The notes beneath the pieces were generated by a model, which saw nothing but the letters and a program-made list of their open reading frames with translations, had not been told where the DNA came from and made no database searches. The position numbers and the translations under genes were made by a program. From Candidatus Paralachnospira sangeri (GTDB lineage: Bacteria > Bacillota > Clostridia > Lachnospirales > Lachnospiraceae), in contig CAJFOT010000065.1 in assembly GCA_904397815.1 (NCBI GenBank), positions 1-60,090 on the forward strand: a stretch of 60,090 bases of DNA. Reading direction: 5' to 3'. This document shows, piece after piece, positions 25,657 to 35,252 of the stretch; within the stretch, counting starts at the first letter, position 1, and every line of letters starts with the position of its first letter.

Positions 25657-28338
25657 GTGGGAAGTTATCATACACAAATGCAATGCCTCTCAGATCCTCC
25701 CCCAAAAGGCCACCTGAAAATTTTTTTTGGATATGCGGCGGGTGTAGGCAAAACCTATGCTATGCTGGAAGCTGCTCATCAGGCCCAAAAAAGGGGTATC
25801 GATGTTGTTGTCGGCTATATCGAACGTCATACTCGTCCTGATACGCTGGCATTGCTGGATGGATTGGAGCAGCTGCCTGAAAAAATTGTTGAATATAAAG
25901 GAATTACATTAAAAGAACTGGATTTGGATGCTGCTTTGAAGCGACATCCAAACATTTTATTGGTGGATGAACTTGCACACAGCAATGCTGCCGGATGTCG
26001 CCATGCGAAAAGATACCAGGATGTAGAGGAATTGCTGCGGGCCGGCATCTGTGTGTACACTACAGTAAATGTTCAGCATTTGGAATCCCTGAATGACCTT
26101 GTGGAATCTATTACGCATATTGCTGTCAGCGAGCGCATCCCAGATTCGGTTTTTGATTTTGCCGACCAAGTGGAGCTGGTAGATATTGAGCCAGATGATC
26201 TGATCATGCGTCTGCAATCTGGCAAGGTGTATCAAAAGCAGCAGGCGTCCCGCGCATTGAATCATTTTTTTACCAGAGATAATTTGGCGGCTCTTCGGGA
26301 GATTGCGCTGCGCCGTACAGCAGATCAGCTGAGCAAGAAGGCACAAAAAGCAGAAAATGAGACTGCCGCCAAAGCGGGAGAGCATATCCTGACCTGTATT
26401 TCCAGTGCGCCATCCAACGCAAAGGTGATTCGTACGGCGGCCCGCATGTCCGAGGCTTTTCACAGCAGCTTCACAGCGCTGTTTGTGGAAACTGCTGAAA
26501 CGAAAGAATTAAAAGGCGATAATTTGAAACGGCTGCGAGAAAATATGCGTTTGGCGGAACAGCTAGGAGCGCGGATTGCCACAGTGTATGGCGAAGATCC
26601 CGCTGTACAAATTGCCGAGTATGCCAAGGTCAGCGGAGTCACAAAAATTGTGCTGGGCCGAACAAACCACCATACATCACCTTTTATGAAATGTAAAACG
26701 CTGGTCGACCGACTTACCAGCAGGATGGAAAATGTGGATATTTATATTATTCCTGACATTCAGCCTTTGTATAATAAAAAGAGAGCGTTGCTCCGAAAAC
26801 CGGAACAGGTATTAAACTGGAAAGATTTGGGGAAATCTATACTGCTTACGGCTGCCGCCACATGTATAGGTTTTTTGTTCTATGAATTTGGTCTGCGTGA
26901 AGCAAATATTATTATCGTTTATCTGTTGGGCGTTTTGCTCACGGCGGTATGGACAAATGGGTATTTATATGGAATACTGGTTTCGTTGATGAGCGTCATC
27001 TCATTTAACTTTTTCTTTACGATTCCCCGTTTTTCCTTGACGGCACTTGATCCGAACTATCCTGTCACTTTTTTGGTGATGCTGTCAGCAAGCTGTCTTT
27101 CCTGTTCTCTCGCTACGCGCGTAAAACGGCAGGCGCGGCAATCTGCCCAACGGGCTTATTACATGGAACTTTTAATGAACAGCAATCAGAAAATGCAGCA
27201 GGGTCAAAATGAACAGGAGATTATTCAAATTGCTGCGGAACAGCTTCAGTCTCTTCTGGATCGGCCTATTTTATATGCGTTATTAGAAAAAGATAAGCAA
27301 ATTTGTTTCCATGTATCTCCTGTCTCTGAATCAGAGCAGATTTTGAGCAGGATAACAGCGGAAGAATTGGGGGTGGCAGATTGGGTAGCTAAAAATGACA
27401 AACATGCAGGCGCTACGACCAATACTCTGTCCCATGCGCAAAACCTGTATCTGTCTGTCAGGGGGAATCAGGAGGTTATGGCGGTAGTCGGCATACCGTT
27501 TAAGTTTTATCCGACCCTGGATGCTTTTGAGAAAAACCTGATGATTTCTATGTTGGATGAGTGCGGTCTGATTTTGGAACGACGCAAACTACGGGCGGAA
27601 AAGCAGGCGGCAGAAATGGAAACGCAGAGGGAACAGCTGCGCGCTAACCTGCTGCGTGCTATCTCACATGATTTACGCACACCGCTGACGGGTATCAGCG
27701 GAAATGCAGGTATGTTGATGAAGAAAAGTTTTTCTCTGGACGAAAACAAGAAGCAGGAAATGTACCGTTCCATTTATGATGATTCGATGTGGTTGATTAA
27801 TCTGACAGAGAACCTGCTTGCCATTACCAGGATTGAAAACGGAACCATGCCGCTGCGGCCTAGCGCAGAGCTGATTGGAGATATTTTTCATGAGGCTCTT
27901 TCTCATGTGGATCGCAGGGCAGCAGAACATGAGATTCAAGTGGATCTTTCAGATGATATGCTGATGGTCAATATGGATGCTCGTTTGATTATACAGGTTA
28001 TTATCAATATTGTAAATAATGCCATTAAATACACGCCTGAAGGTTCGCATATCTGCCTGTCGGCAAAAAAGGAAAATAATATGGTGCGTGTCTATGTTTC
28101 GGATGATGGTCCGGGCATATCTGATGAGGCAAAGCAGCATCTTTTTGAAATGTTTTATACAGCGAACAAAGACGGCATCAGTACAGACAGCCGACGGGGG
28201 CTTGGGTTGGGACTGAGTTTGTGCAAATCGATTGTGGAAGCACACGGCGGTTCTATCGAGGTTCAAGACAATCAGCCGAATGGGGCAGTGCTGTCCTTTA
28301 CATTGCCTTTAGAGGAGGTAAAAATTAAAAATGTATAA
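25657..28338 (+). CDS. kdpD: Sensor histidine kinase KdpD
   Basis: Potassium/turgor sensor of 893 aa. In order: N-terminal KdpD domain with a P-loop (GYAAGVGKT, residues 25-33); USP-like domain (about 245-370); four close transmembrane helices (about 400-490); a GAF-like linker (about 510-650); HisKA with the phosphorylated His671 (ISHDLRTPL); and HATPase_c with DDGPGIS and GLGLGLSLC. The full length matches the family. The start is a GTG with AAGGAGGG eight bases upstream. kdpE overlaps its end by eight bases. The cognate response regulator and the transporter follow, so the system is complete. Confidence 0.96.
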   Translation: MGSYHTQMQCLSDPPPKGHLKIFFGYAAGVGKTYAMLEAAHQAQKRGIDVVVGYIERHTRPDTLALLDGLEQLPEKIVEYKGITLKELDLDAALKRHPNILLVDELAHSNAAGCRHAKRYQDVEELLRAGICVYTTVNVQHLESLNDLVESITHIAVSERIPDSVFDFADQVELVDIEPDDLIMRLQSGKVYQKQQASRALNHFFTRDNLAALREIALRRTADQLSKKAQKAENETAAKAGEHILTCISSAPSNAKVIRTAARMSEAFHSSFTALFVETAETKELKGDNLKRLRENMRLAEQLGARIATVYGEDPAVQIAEYAKVSGVTKIVLGRTNHHTSPFMKCKTLVDRLTSRMENVDIYIIPDIQPLYNKKRALLRKPEQVLNWKDLGKSILLTAAATCIGFLFYEFGLREANIIIVYLLGVLLTAVWTNGYLYGILVSLMSVISFNFFFTIPRFSLTALDPNYPVTFLVMLSASCLSCSLATRVKRQARQSAQRAYYMELLMNSNQKMQQGQNEQEIIQIAAEQLQSLLDRPILYALLEKDKQICFHVSPVSESEQILSRITAEELGVADWVAKNDKHAGATTNTLSHAQNLYLSVRGNQEVMAVVGIPFKFYPTLDAFEKNLMISMLDECGLILERRKLRAEKQAAEMETQREQLRANLLRAISHDLRTPLTGISGNAGMLMKKSFSLDENKKQEMYRSIYDDSMWLINLTENLLAITRIENGTMPLRPSAELIGDIFHEALSHVDRRAAEHEIQVDLSDDMLMVNMDARLIIQVIINIVNNAIKYTPEGSHICLSAKKENNMVRVYVSDDGPGISDEAKQHLFEMFYTANKDGISTDSRRGLGLGLSLCKSIVEAHGGSIEVQDNQPNGAVLSFTLPLEEVKIKNV

Positions 28339-29029
28339 GCCTAAAATTTTGGTGGTAGAGGATGATCCTGCTATCACAAATTTAATTCGTACTACATTAG
28401 ACACACAAGAATATCAGTATCATACTGCAAAAAACGGTACAAGCGCTATTATGGATGCTGTTTCCTATAATCCTGACGTAATTATTTTAGATTTAGGGCT
28501 GCCTGATATGGACGGGGTGGAAATTATCCGTAAAGTTCGAGGATGGAGCGGTGTACCAATTATCATCGTGAGCGCTCGGAGTGAGGATCAGGATAAAGTG
28601 GAAGCTCTGGATGCCGGGGCAGACGATTACCTGACAAAACCTTTCAGCATTGATGAATTTTTGGCCAGGCTTCGTGTAGCTTTACGCCGCGGCAGAAATG
28701 GCGAAACTGCCGCGTCAGCTCAGTCAGCTTTATATCAGAATGGCGAACTAAGCATTGATTATGCGGCAGGATGTGCTTATATGGAAGGCAAGGAGATCCA
28801 TTTAACTCCCATCGAATATAAACTTCTGTGCGTACTCGCAAAAAACACGGGAAAGGTACTGACACACAATTATATCCTCAAAGAAGTATGGGGAACTGCC
28901 GTCGCCGCTGATATTCCTTCTTTGCGCGTTTTTATGGCTACCTTGCGCAAGAAGATAGAAAGAGATTCATCTGCCCCTAAATACATTCAAACCCATATTG
29001 GTGTAGGATATCGCATGCTTCGGCAATGA
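28331..29029 (+). CDS. kdpE: Response regulator KdpE
   Basis: OmpR-family transcription factor of 232 aa. The receiver domain has acidic D11-D12, phospho-acceptor D54 (LDLGLPD) and a conserved Lys in TKPFS. The winged-helix DNA-binding domain (about 130-232) has LTPIEYKLLCVLAKN and IGVGYRM. The start codon lies inside the end of kdpD (ATGTATAA overlap), so the pair is translationally coupled. When phosphorylated by KdpD it should activate the kdp transporter genes. A terminator follows. Confidence 0.96.
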   Translation: MYKPKILVVEDDPAITNLIRTTLDTQEYQYHTAKNGTSAIMDAVSYNPDVIILDLGLPDMDGVEIIRKVRGWSGVPIIIVSARSEDQDKVEALDAGADDYLTKPFSIDEFLARLRVALRRGRNGETAASAQSALYQNGELSIDYAAGCAYMEGKEIHLTPIEYKLLCVLAKNTGKVLTHNYILKEVWGTAVAADIPSLRVFMATLRKKIERDSSAPKYIQTHIGVGYRMLRQ

Positions 29030-29041
29030 ATTTAGGCTTTT

Positions 29042-29077
29042 ACAACCGTCCGCTTTTGCGGGCGGTTGTTTATTTTT
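29042..29077 (+). terminator. Terminator between kdpDE and kdpFABC
   Basis: ACAACCGTCCGC (29042-29053) pairs with GCGGGCGGTTGT (29058-29069; one G-T pair), loop TTTT, then TTATTTTT. It separates the regulator pair from the transporter operon. The next 105 bases must hold the transporter promoter; a small palindrome GATAG-GATT-CTATC (29143-29156) lies there. Confidence 0.88.
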
Positions 29078-29182
29078 GAACCACCTTTATATGCTTTTAA
29101 TTCTCGCAGTAAAATGTTAAGCGCACCTTCACGGTTTATGTGATAGGATTCTATCCAGAAAAACAGAGAGGAGGAAATCTTT

Positions 29183-29281
29183 ATGATGGATTTCATCATG
29201 CTCGCCGTATTAGCGGGCTGTATTGGTTCAATAATATTGCTGATCCGATGGTGTCAGAAACAGGTGGATAGAAATGAATAA
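29183..29281 (+). CDS. Tiny single-helix membrane peptide upstream of kdpF
   Basis: A 32-aa peptide (start MMDFIMLAVLAGCIG; a second ATG is one codon on) with one hydrophobic helix followed by a basic tail (RWCQKQVDR). GAGGAGG lies eight bases before the ATG, as strong as for any kdp gene, and the gap to kdpF is only 12 bases. Clostridium acetobutylicum kdp genes are described with two tiny leading genes (kdpZ, kdpY); this may be the first of them. It may stabilise the Kdp complex like KdpF. The identity is inferred. Confidence 0.65.
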   Translation: MMDFIMLAVLAGCIGSIILLIRWCQKQVDRNE

Positions 29282-29293
29282 GGAGGAAGAACC

Positions 29294-29371
29294 ATGATTA
29301 TTTTAGGAATCATTGTTTTACTGCTGGGTGTTTATTTGGTCTATGCGCTTCTTCACCCGGAAAAGTTTTAA
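29294..29371 (+). CDS. kdpF: KdpF, small subunit of the K+-transporting ATPase
   Basis: A 25-aa hydrophobic peptide (MIILGIIVLLLGVYLVYALL, then HPEKF). The pattern of one helix ending in a short HPEKF tail is that of KdpF, which stabilises KdpFABC in the membrane. AGGAGG lies upstream and kdpA follows 21 bases on. Confidence 0.88.
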   Translation: MIILGIIVLLLGVYLVYALLHPEKF

Positions 29372-29392
29372 GGCCAATAGGAGGAAAACCAG

Positions 29393-31165
29393 ATGTTACA
29401 AATTGCCTTAACTATTCTCATTTATTTGATCATGGTTATTCCGGTTGGTATTTACATGTATCATGTTGCCGCCGGAAAACGTACTTTCGCTGACCCGGTA
29501 TTGGACCGGGTAGACGGCGCTATTTATAAAGTCTGTGGCATTAATCCTAAAAACGGGATGAACTGGAAGAAATATGCCATTTCTTTAGTTGCGACAAACG
29601 GAATTATGATACTGTTGGGATATATTATTCTGCGAATTCAAAGTGTTGGATTACTGAATCCAAACGGCATTGGGGGAATGGAAGCATCACTGTCTTTCAA
29701 TACCATTATTAGTTTTATGACTAATACCAATTTGCAGCACTATTCCGGTGAGTCGGGTCTGTCCTATTTGTCACAGATGATGGTCATTATTTTCATGATG
29801 TTTGTATCGGCTGCCAGCGGTTATGCAGCATGCGTTGCTTTTATTCGCGGCTTGGCAGGCAGAACAAAAGATAATGTCGGCAACTTTTTTGAGGATCTTG
29901 TCCGCATTACAACCCGCGTATTACTTCCTTTCTCTATTATCGGCGGATTGCTGCTTGTGTGGCAGGGTGTCCCGCAGAATTTTTCTGGAAATGTGGTGGT
30001 AGAAACCATTGAAGGGGCAAAGCAGGTAATCGCCATGGGGCCTGTGGCGGCTCTGGAAATTATAAAGCATCTCGGTACAAACGGAGGCGGTTTTTTAGGC
30101 GCAAATTCAGCGACACCGATTGAAAATCCGACTATCCTTTCTAATTTGATCGAATTGTATTCTATGATGATTCTGCCGGGAGCCTGCGTGATTACATTTG
30201 GCAAAATGATTCGGGATCGTAAGCGTGAGATGGCGGTGGCTGCTTCAGATAGTACGAGTGCCGCAACATCAAAAAGCAAAGTCCGCAGAAGTCTGACGGA
30301 ACGGATGTATGGCCGGGAGGGACGCAGTATCTTTGCCGCTATGGGAATTTTGTTTCTGATTGGATTGGGTATTTGCTTTTGGGCAGAAAGTCAGGGCAAT
30401 CCAGTGTTGGCTGACGCAGGGCTTAGTCAGGCGATGGGCAGTATGGAAGGAAAGGAAGTCCGGTTTGGTGTGGCCCAGTCCTCCCTGTTTACAACTGTTA
30501 CTACTTCTTTTACGACAGGAACCGTCAATAATATGCACGACACGCTGACTCCATTGGGCGGTATGATACCTATGCTCCACATGATGCTTAATGTGGTGTT
30601 CGGCGGCAAGGGAGTCGGCCTTATGAATATGATCACTTATGCGATCCTGGCAGTTTTTATTTGCGGATTGATGATCGGTCGTACGCCGGAATATCTCGGC
30701 AAAAAGATTGAAGGCCGTGAGATGAAGCTGGCAGCCCTGTGCATCATCATTCATCCACTGCTGATTCTGGCCTTCTCTGCGCTTGCAGTAGGTACGCCGG
30801 ATGGTTTAGCCGGCATTACCAACCCCGGCTACCATGGACTTTCACAGGTTCTATATGAATTTGCCTCATCCGCTGCCAATAATGGTTCCGGTTTTGAGGG
30901 ATTGGCGGATAATACGTTGTTCTGGAATATCACTACGGGTATCGTTATGTTTTTCGGCCGTTATCTCTCAATGGTATTACAGCTTGCTATTGCGGGGTCG
31001 CTGATGAAAAAGAGATTTGTTAATGAATCAAGCGGCACACTGCATACAGATACTGTAGGCTTTGCGGTTATTTTGATATTTGTCGTTTACATTTTTGCGG
31101 CGCTGACCTTCTTCCCGGTGCTGGCGCTTGGCCCTGTTGCAGAGCATTTAACTCTTTGGTCATAA
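29393..31165 (+). CDS. kdpA: Potassium-transporting ATPase subunit KdpA
   Basis: Membrane subunit of 590 aa that carries the K+ selectivity filter of the Kdp pump. It has about ten hydrophobic helices and filter-loop segments such as TNTNLQHYSGE (near residue 108), GTNGGGFLGANSATP (near 226), TTVTTSFTTGTVNN (near 364) and ANNGSGFEG (near 495). The length is within the family range. AGGAGG precedes the ATG. It works with KdpB, KdpC and KdpF under K+ limitation. Confidence 0.96.
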   Translation: MLQIALTILIYLIMVIPVGIYMYHVAAGKRTFADPVLDRVDGAIYKVCGINPKNGMNWKKYAISLVATNGIMILLGYIILRIQSVGLLNPNGIGGMEASLSFNTIISFMTNTNLQHYSGESGLSYLSQMMVIIFMMFVSAASGYAACVAFIRGLAGRTKDNVGNFFEDLVRITTRVLLPFSIIGGLLLVWQGVPQNFSGNVVVETIEGAKQVIAMGPVAALEIIKHLGTNGGGFLGANSATPIENPTILSNLIELYSMMILPGACVITFGKMIRDRKREMAVAASDSTSAATSKSKVRRSLTERMYGREGRSIFAAMGILFLIGLGICFWAESQGNPVLADAGLSQAMGSMEGKEVRFGVAQSSLFTTVTTSFTTGTVNNMHDTLTPLGGMIPMLHMMLNVVFGGKGVGLMNMITYAILAVFICGLMIGRTPEYLGKKIEGREMKLAALCIIIHPLLILAFSALAVGTPDGLAGITNPGYHGLSQVLYEFASSAANNGSGFEGLADNTLFWNITTGIVMFFGRYLSMVLQLAIAGSLMKKRFVNESSGTLHTDTVGFAVILIFVVYIFAALTFFPVLALGPVAEHLTLWS

Positions 31166-31177
31166 GGAGGAACCACC

Positions 31178-33241
31178 ATGAGCAAAAGGAATCAGAAGCT
31201 GATTACGCCTGAAATCTTTCGTCAGGCAATCATTGGCTCCTTTATAAAACTGAATCCTGTTTACATGATGAAAAATCCAGTCATGTTTGTCGTAGAGGTT
31301 GGCTTTTTTATCACACTTGTGCTTTCGTTTTTCCCTGGTCTTTTTGGGGATACCAGTACAGGCGCAAATTTAAGAGTATACAATATTATTGTCTGTGCGG
31401 TGCTGTTTATTACGGTTCTGTTTGCAAATTTTGCGGAATCGGTGGCAGAAGGTCGAGGCAAAGCGCAGGCCGCAAGCTTGAAAAAAACGCAGAAGGATAC
31501 CAAGGCTCGTCTGTTGATGGAGGATGGTACAGAAAAAACTGTTCTGTCTAGTGAACTGAAAAAAGGTGATGTAGTGTTGGTGTCCGCAGGTGAGATTATC
31601 CCTGGAGACGGAGAAGTTATTGAAGGAATTGCTTCGGTAGATGAATCTGCCATTACAGGTGAATCTGCCCCTGTAGTGCGGGAGTCCGGCGGAGATTTCT
31701 GTTCAGTGACCGGAGGCACAACGATTGTGTCTGATTGGCTGAAAATTCGTATTACTTCCGATGCGGGCAACAGCTTTCTAGACCGGATGATTGCGCTGGT
31801 AGAAGGGGCGTCCCGTAAAAAGACACCCAACGAAATTGCGCTCAATACCCTTTTGGTGTCATTGACCATTATTTTCTTAATTGTCATTGTAACACTGTAT
31901 CCGATTGGACTGTATTCAGGAGTGCAACTTCAGACGTCGACTTTGATTGCGTTAACTGTCTGCTTGATTCCTACAACCATTGGCGGACTTCTTTCTGCCA
32001 TAGGTATTGCGGGTATGGATCGGGTAACACGATTTAATGTGATTGCAATGTCCGGCAAAGCGGTGGAAGCTTGTGGAGATGTGGATACTATGATCCTGGA
32101 CAAAACGGGTACAATCACCTACGGCAATCGGCTGGCTGCTGATTTCTTTCCCGTAGGCGGCACACATCGCAGCGAATTAATCCGCTGTGCCGCTTTGACG
32201 AGCTTTCATGATGATACGCCGGAGGGAAAATCTACATTGGAACTCACCCGGCATCTGGGAGATACGAGCCAGGAAATTGTGGAGGCTACGTATATTGAAT
32301 TTACAGCTCAGACCCGAATGAGTGGTGTGGATCTGCCTGACGGCACAAAGGTGCGAAAGGGAGCGGCAGAAGCCATTGAACAATATGTGAAATCGATGGG
32401 AGGGGTGATTCCCGCTGATCTGCATGATCAGGTAAATAAAATTTCCAGCCTTGGCGGTACACCGCTGACAGTCTGTGAAAATAATCGAATTTTGGGTGTG
32501 ATTTATCTGAAAGATACTGTAAAGCCCGGTATGGTGGAGCGGTTTGAGCGCTTACGCGCCATTGGCATCAAAACTATTATGTGTACCGGTGATAATCCAT
32601 TGACTGCGGCCACAATTGCAAAAGAAGCGGGTGTGGATGGCTTTATTGCTGAGTGCAGGCCTGAAGATAAGATTAATGTAATCAAAAAGGAACAGGCAGA
32701 GGGAAAAATCGTTGCGATGACTGGTGATGGCACCAATGATGCGCCTGCGCTGGCACAGGCGAATGTGGGCCTTGCTATGAACAGCGGTACTACCGCCGCT
32801 AAAGAAGCTGCTAATATGGTAGACTTGGACTCTGATCCTACTAAAATCCTGGAAGTTGTTGAGATTGGTAAGCAGCTTCTGATTACAAGAGGTAGTTTGA
32901 CGACGTTTTCTATTGCAAACGATATTGCAAAATATTTTGCGATTATTCCCGCAATGTTTATGCTGGCGATCCCACAGTTAAGTATTTTGAACATTATGCG
33001 TCTGACGACGCCTTACAGCGCAATTTTGTCAGCGCTGATCTTTAATGCGATCATTATCCCCTGTCTGATCCCCCTGGCTATGAAGGGCGTAAAATATCGC
33101 CCGATGTCGTCGGGAAAACTGCTGGCAAGGAATATGATGATCTATGGATTAGGCGGTATCATAACTCCATTTATAGGAATCAAAATCATTGATATGTTGA
33201 TTGCTCCAATGCTCACAGCTATTGGAATGGTTGGATTTTAA
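31178..33241 (+). CDS. kdpB: Potassium-transporting ATPase subunit KdpB
   Basis: P-type ATPase subunit of 687 aa. It has the TGES actuator loop (TGESAPV near residue 158), the phosphorylation motif D308-KTGT, and TGDGTNDAP near 516. Seven or so hydrophobic segments, with [12 protein letters not shown] as the membrane signature. D308 is one residue from the Escherichia coli D307. It hydrolyses ATP to drive K+ through KdpA. Only 12 bases separate it from kdpA, with AAGGAGG before the ATG. Confidence 0.97.
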   Translation: MSKRNQKLITPEIFRQAIIGSFIKLNPVYMMKNPVMFVVEVGFFITLVLSFFPGLFGDTSTGANLRVYNIIVCAVLFITVLFANFAESVAEGRGKAQAASLKKTQKDTKARLLMEDGTEKTVLSSELKKGDVVLVSAGEIIPGDGEVIEGIASVDESAITGESAPVVRESGGDFCSVTGGTTIVSDWLKIRITSDAGNSFLDRMIALVEGASRKKTPNEIALNTLLVSLTIIFLIVIVTLYPIGLYSGVQLQTSTLIALTVCLIPTTIGGLLSAIGIAGMDRVTRFNVIAMSGKAVEACGDVDTMILDKTGTITYGNRLAADFFPVGGTHRSELIRCAALTSFHDDTPEGKSTLELTRHLGDTSQEIVEATYIEFTAQTRMSGVDLPDGTKVRKGAAEAIEQYVKSMGGVIPADLHDQVNKISSLGGTPLTVCENNRILGVIYLKDTVKPGMVERFERLRAIGIKTIMCTGDNPLTAATIAKEAGVDGFIAECRPEDKINVIKKEQAEGKIVAMTGDGTNDAPALAQANVGLAMNSGTTAAKEAANMVDLDSDPTKILEVVEIGKQLLITRGSLTTFSIANDIAKYFAIIPAMFMLAIPQLSILNIMRLTTPYSAILSALIFNAIIIPCLIPLAMKGVKYRPMSSGKLLARNMMIYGLGGIITPFIGIKIIDMLIAPMLTAIGMVGF

Positions 33242-33259
33242 GGAAAGGTAGGTTATATC

Positions 33260-33913
33260 ATGAAAGAATCTATCAAATCTGTATTGCATGGCGCACGTCA
33301 AATGATCGGTGTCACAGTTGTCCTGATGCTGGTATGCGGACTTTTGTTTCCCTGCCTGCTGACGGGATTGTCTGCCCTGATTTTCCCCCATCAGGCAGGT
33401 GGAAATTTAATCACTGTCAATGATCAGACAGTCGGCGCGGAATATGTCGGTCAAGAGTTTACTGAGGATTATTATATGTGGAGCCGCCCGTCTGCATATC
33501 ATTATAATGTTTATGTGGAAGGTGAGGATGGAAAGCAATACTACAATGATGGGACAGAGTTTGCCGGCCTTGGCTCTGGCTCTAACAACTATGCGGCGAC
33601 AAACCCGGCTTTGGTTGAGCGTGCAGAGGCAGATATAGAGGCGTTTTTGGAAAAGAATCCCGATGTAAAACGTGAGGATATTCCCACAGATTTACTGACG
33701 GCTTCTGGGTCCGGTTTGGATCCGCACATTTCTCCTGCTTCTGCGGAAGTGCAGATTCCCAGGATTGCGGAGGCATCTGGTTTAAGTGAGGAAGAGCTTA
33801 GGGGCATTGTGGAGGAAAATACACAGGGAAAAGTTCTTCACATTTTTGGTGAGGAAACTGTTAATGTGCTGAAGGTGAACATTGAGATTGCGCAGCGCAT
33901 GGGTATTTTATAA
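33260..33913 (+). CDS. kdpC: Potassium-transporting ATPase subunit KdpC
   Basis: Protein of 217 aa with one N-terminal transmembrane helix (about residues 15-40) and an extracytoplasmic domain carrying GREFTEDYYMWSRPS-like (residue 67 on, here GQEFTEDYYMWSRPSAYHYN), DLLTASGSGLDPHISP and the C-terminal VNVLKVNIEI. These are KdpC hallmarks; the subunit helps assemble and activate the pump. A middle insert (about 85-120) is rich in Gly, Ser and Asn. It is 18 bases after kdpB. Confidence 0.95.
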   Translation: MKESIKSVLHGARQMIGVTVVLMLVCGLLFPCLLTGLSALIFPHQAGGNLITVNDQTVGAEYVGQEFTEDYYMWSRPSAYHYNVYVEGEDGKQYYNDGTEFAGLGSGSNNYAATNPALVERAEADIEAFLEKNPDVKREDIPTDLLTASGSGLDPHISPASAEVQIPRIAEASGLSEEELRGIVEENTQGKVLHIFGEETVNVLKVNIEIAQRMGIL

Positions 33914-33929
33914 CATTGAGGAAGCGGTT

Positions 33930-34820
33930 ATGAAGGAGATGCACTTTTTCAGAGAATCACAGAGGGAGGAAATCTCATCCCCCCATTTTAAAGACAGTGT
34001 AACAATGAAGATTTTGTTGCAATTTCTGAGCGATCTTTGTGCATGGACACATACCATTCCGCGTAGCAGTGCTGAGATAGAGAAAGACACACATAGTTTT
34101 TATATTCTCTTTTGTGATTTTGCGTTTTCCGATCAGGATTTTTGGCAAATATTTGGCGGGTATCTTATTATACTCCGTCAGAAGTGGAAAATCAGCATCT
34201 TTGGCACAGAGCTTTCTACCCAGGAAACCGTAGAATTGTCATTGGATCAGCAAAATGATAAATTTTATATGGTTCAAAAAACGGTTTCAGGGCGTTATGC
34301 AGACAGTATCAGCTCTCTTTGTCTGCGGATACAATGTGCCGATGTGGCAGATGCCGCAGCGGTGAGTTTACTCTGCAAAAATATGGACTGGCAGAGCGGG
34401 GTTCTTGTGGCAGGATGGGATCTGTGTAAAATCTTTGAGCAGGAACATATACCGTGGCTGCATCAGAACACCTGCTACTGCTATGGAAATATTTTAGAAG
34501 ATCAGGAACAGGAAAATTATTTGGACATATTAAGCTTCCCGCAAAAAGTCAACCTGTGGTTGAGGTTTTTGGAAAATGGCTTTGATTATGCTGAATTTGG
34601 ATGGCTCTATGAAAGAATTTCCAAAAGGGAATTGAATAATAGAACGGAATGGGAATTAGCTCTTTATTCTTCTCTGAAGCAGTTGGATTATCATTTAAAA
34701 ATTTTTAAATCGGAATTTGAATTGTATGATGGGAAAGGAGTACGGCGTTACTTCAGCTTTGATAGCGAACAGAATGCTCAGCGTGTTTTACTAAAACTGT
34801 TGTTTCCTGTTAACATGTGA
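33930..34820 (+). CDS. Unknown protein at the end of the kdp operon (KdpX-like position)
   Basis: Protein of 296 aa that I do not recognise. It is soluble, with no transmembrane helix, rich in aromatic residues and Glu/Gln. There is no catalytic motif; possible order is an alpha/beta region to about residue 120, then helices. The ATG at 33930 has GAGG upstream and lies 16 bases after kdpC, so it is probably co-transcribed. Clostridium acetobutylicum carries an extra gene, kdpX, just after kdpC; this occupies the same place, but similarity is untested. It could be an accessory regulator of Kdp. Confidence 0.55.
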   Translation: MKEMHFFRESQREEISSPHFKDSVTMKILLQFLSDLCAWTHTIPRSSAEIEKDTHSFYILFCDFAFSDQDFWQIFGGYLIILRQKWKISIFGTELSTQETVELSLDQQNDKFYMVQKTVSGRYADSISSLCLRIQCADVADAAAVSLLCKNMDWQSGVLVAGWDLCKIFEQEHIPWLHQNTCYCYGNILEDQEQENYLDILSFPQKVNLWLRFLENGFDYAEFGWLYERISKRELNNRTEWELALYSSLKQLDYHLKIFKSEFELYDGKGVRRYFSFDSEQNAQRVLLKLLFPVNM

Positions 34821-35252
34821 TTTTCCTTATCAGCGCTACATTTTCCTGTTACTAAATTTTTCTCTTTATTTTCTCTTTGTGATATTTTTTCAGATGCTCC
34901 GGAACACCTGTCTGGTCTTTGCCGGGGAGCAGGATCTAAGGCGGCTGGTGTGTTTACTGTCCCATGGGAACGATGACACAGCTGATCTGTAAGGTGAAAA
35001 ACAGACATTTTGACAATTATCCCGGCTTTGAGGAGGGGACTGACGGCTTTATGCTAGAAACAGGCAGTGCGCATGACGGGAGCGTATCTGGCGGGAGAGA
35101 GCTGACAGCGGGTTGTGCGGCAGAGATATATGCGGCAGAGTGATATGCGCTGATATGAGCGGGAGGGATATGTGCAAAAAGAAGCGCTGGCCTGCAAGAA
35201 GGATTTATGGTACAATGGCTTCGATAAATCATAGAAATCGGGAGTCATGTCA
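34821..35252 (+). other. Intergenic stretch with a possible gene remnant
   Basis: The first 90 bases are T-rich without a clean terminator. A reading frame at 34964-35143 (59 codons, opening MGTMTQLICKVKNRH and including FDNYPGFEEGTDGF) looks protein-like but has no ribosome-binding site and no recognised domain. The following 60 bases repeat ATATGCGGCAGAG-like words. TACAAT at 35211-35216 may be the -10 of the next gene. Confidence 0.35.
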
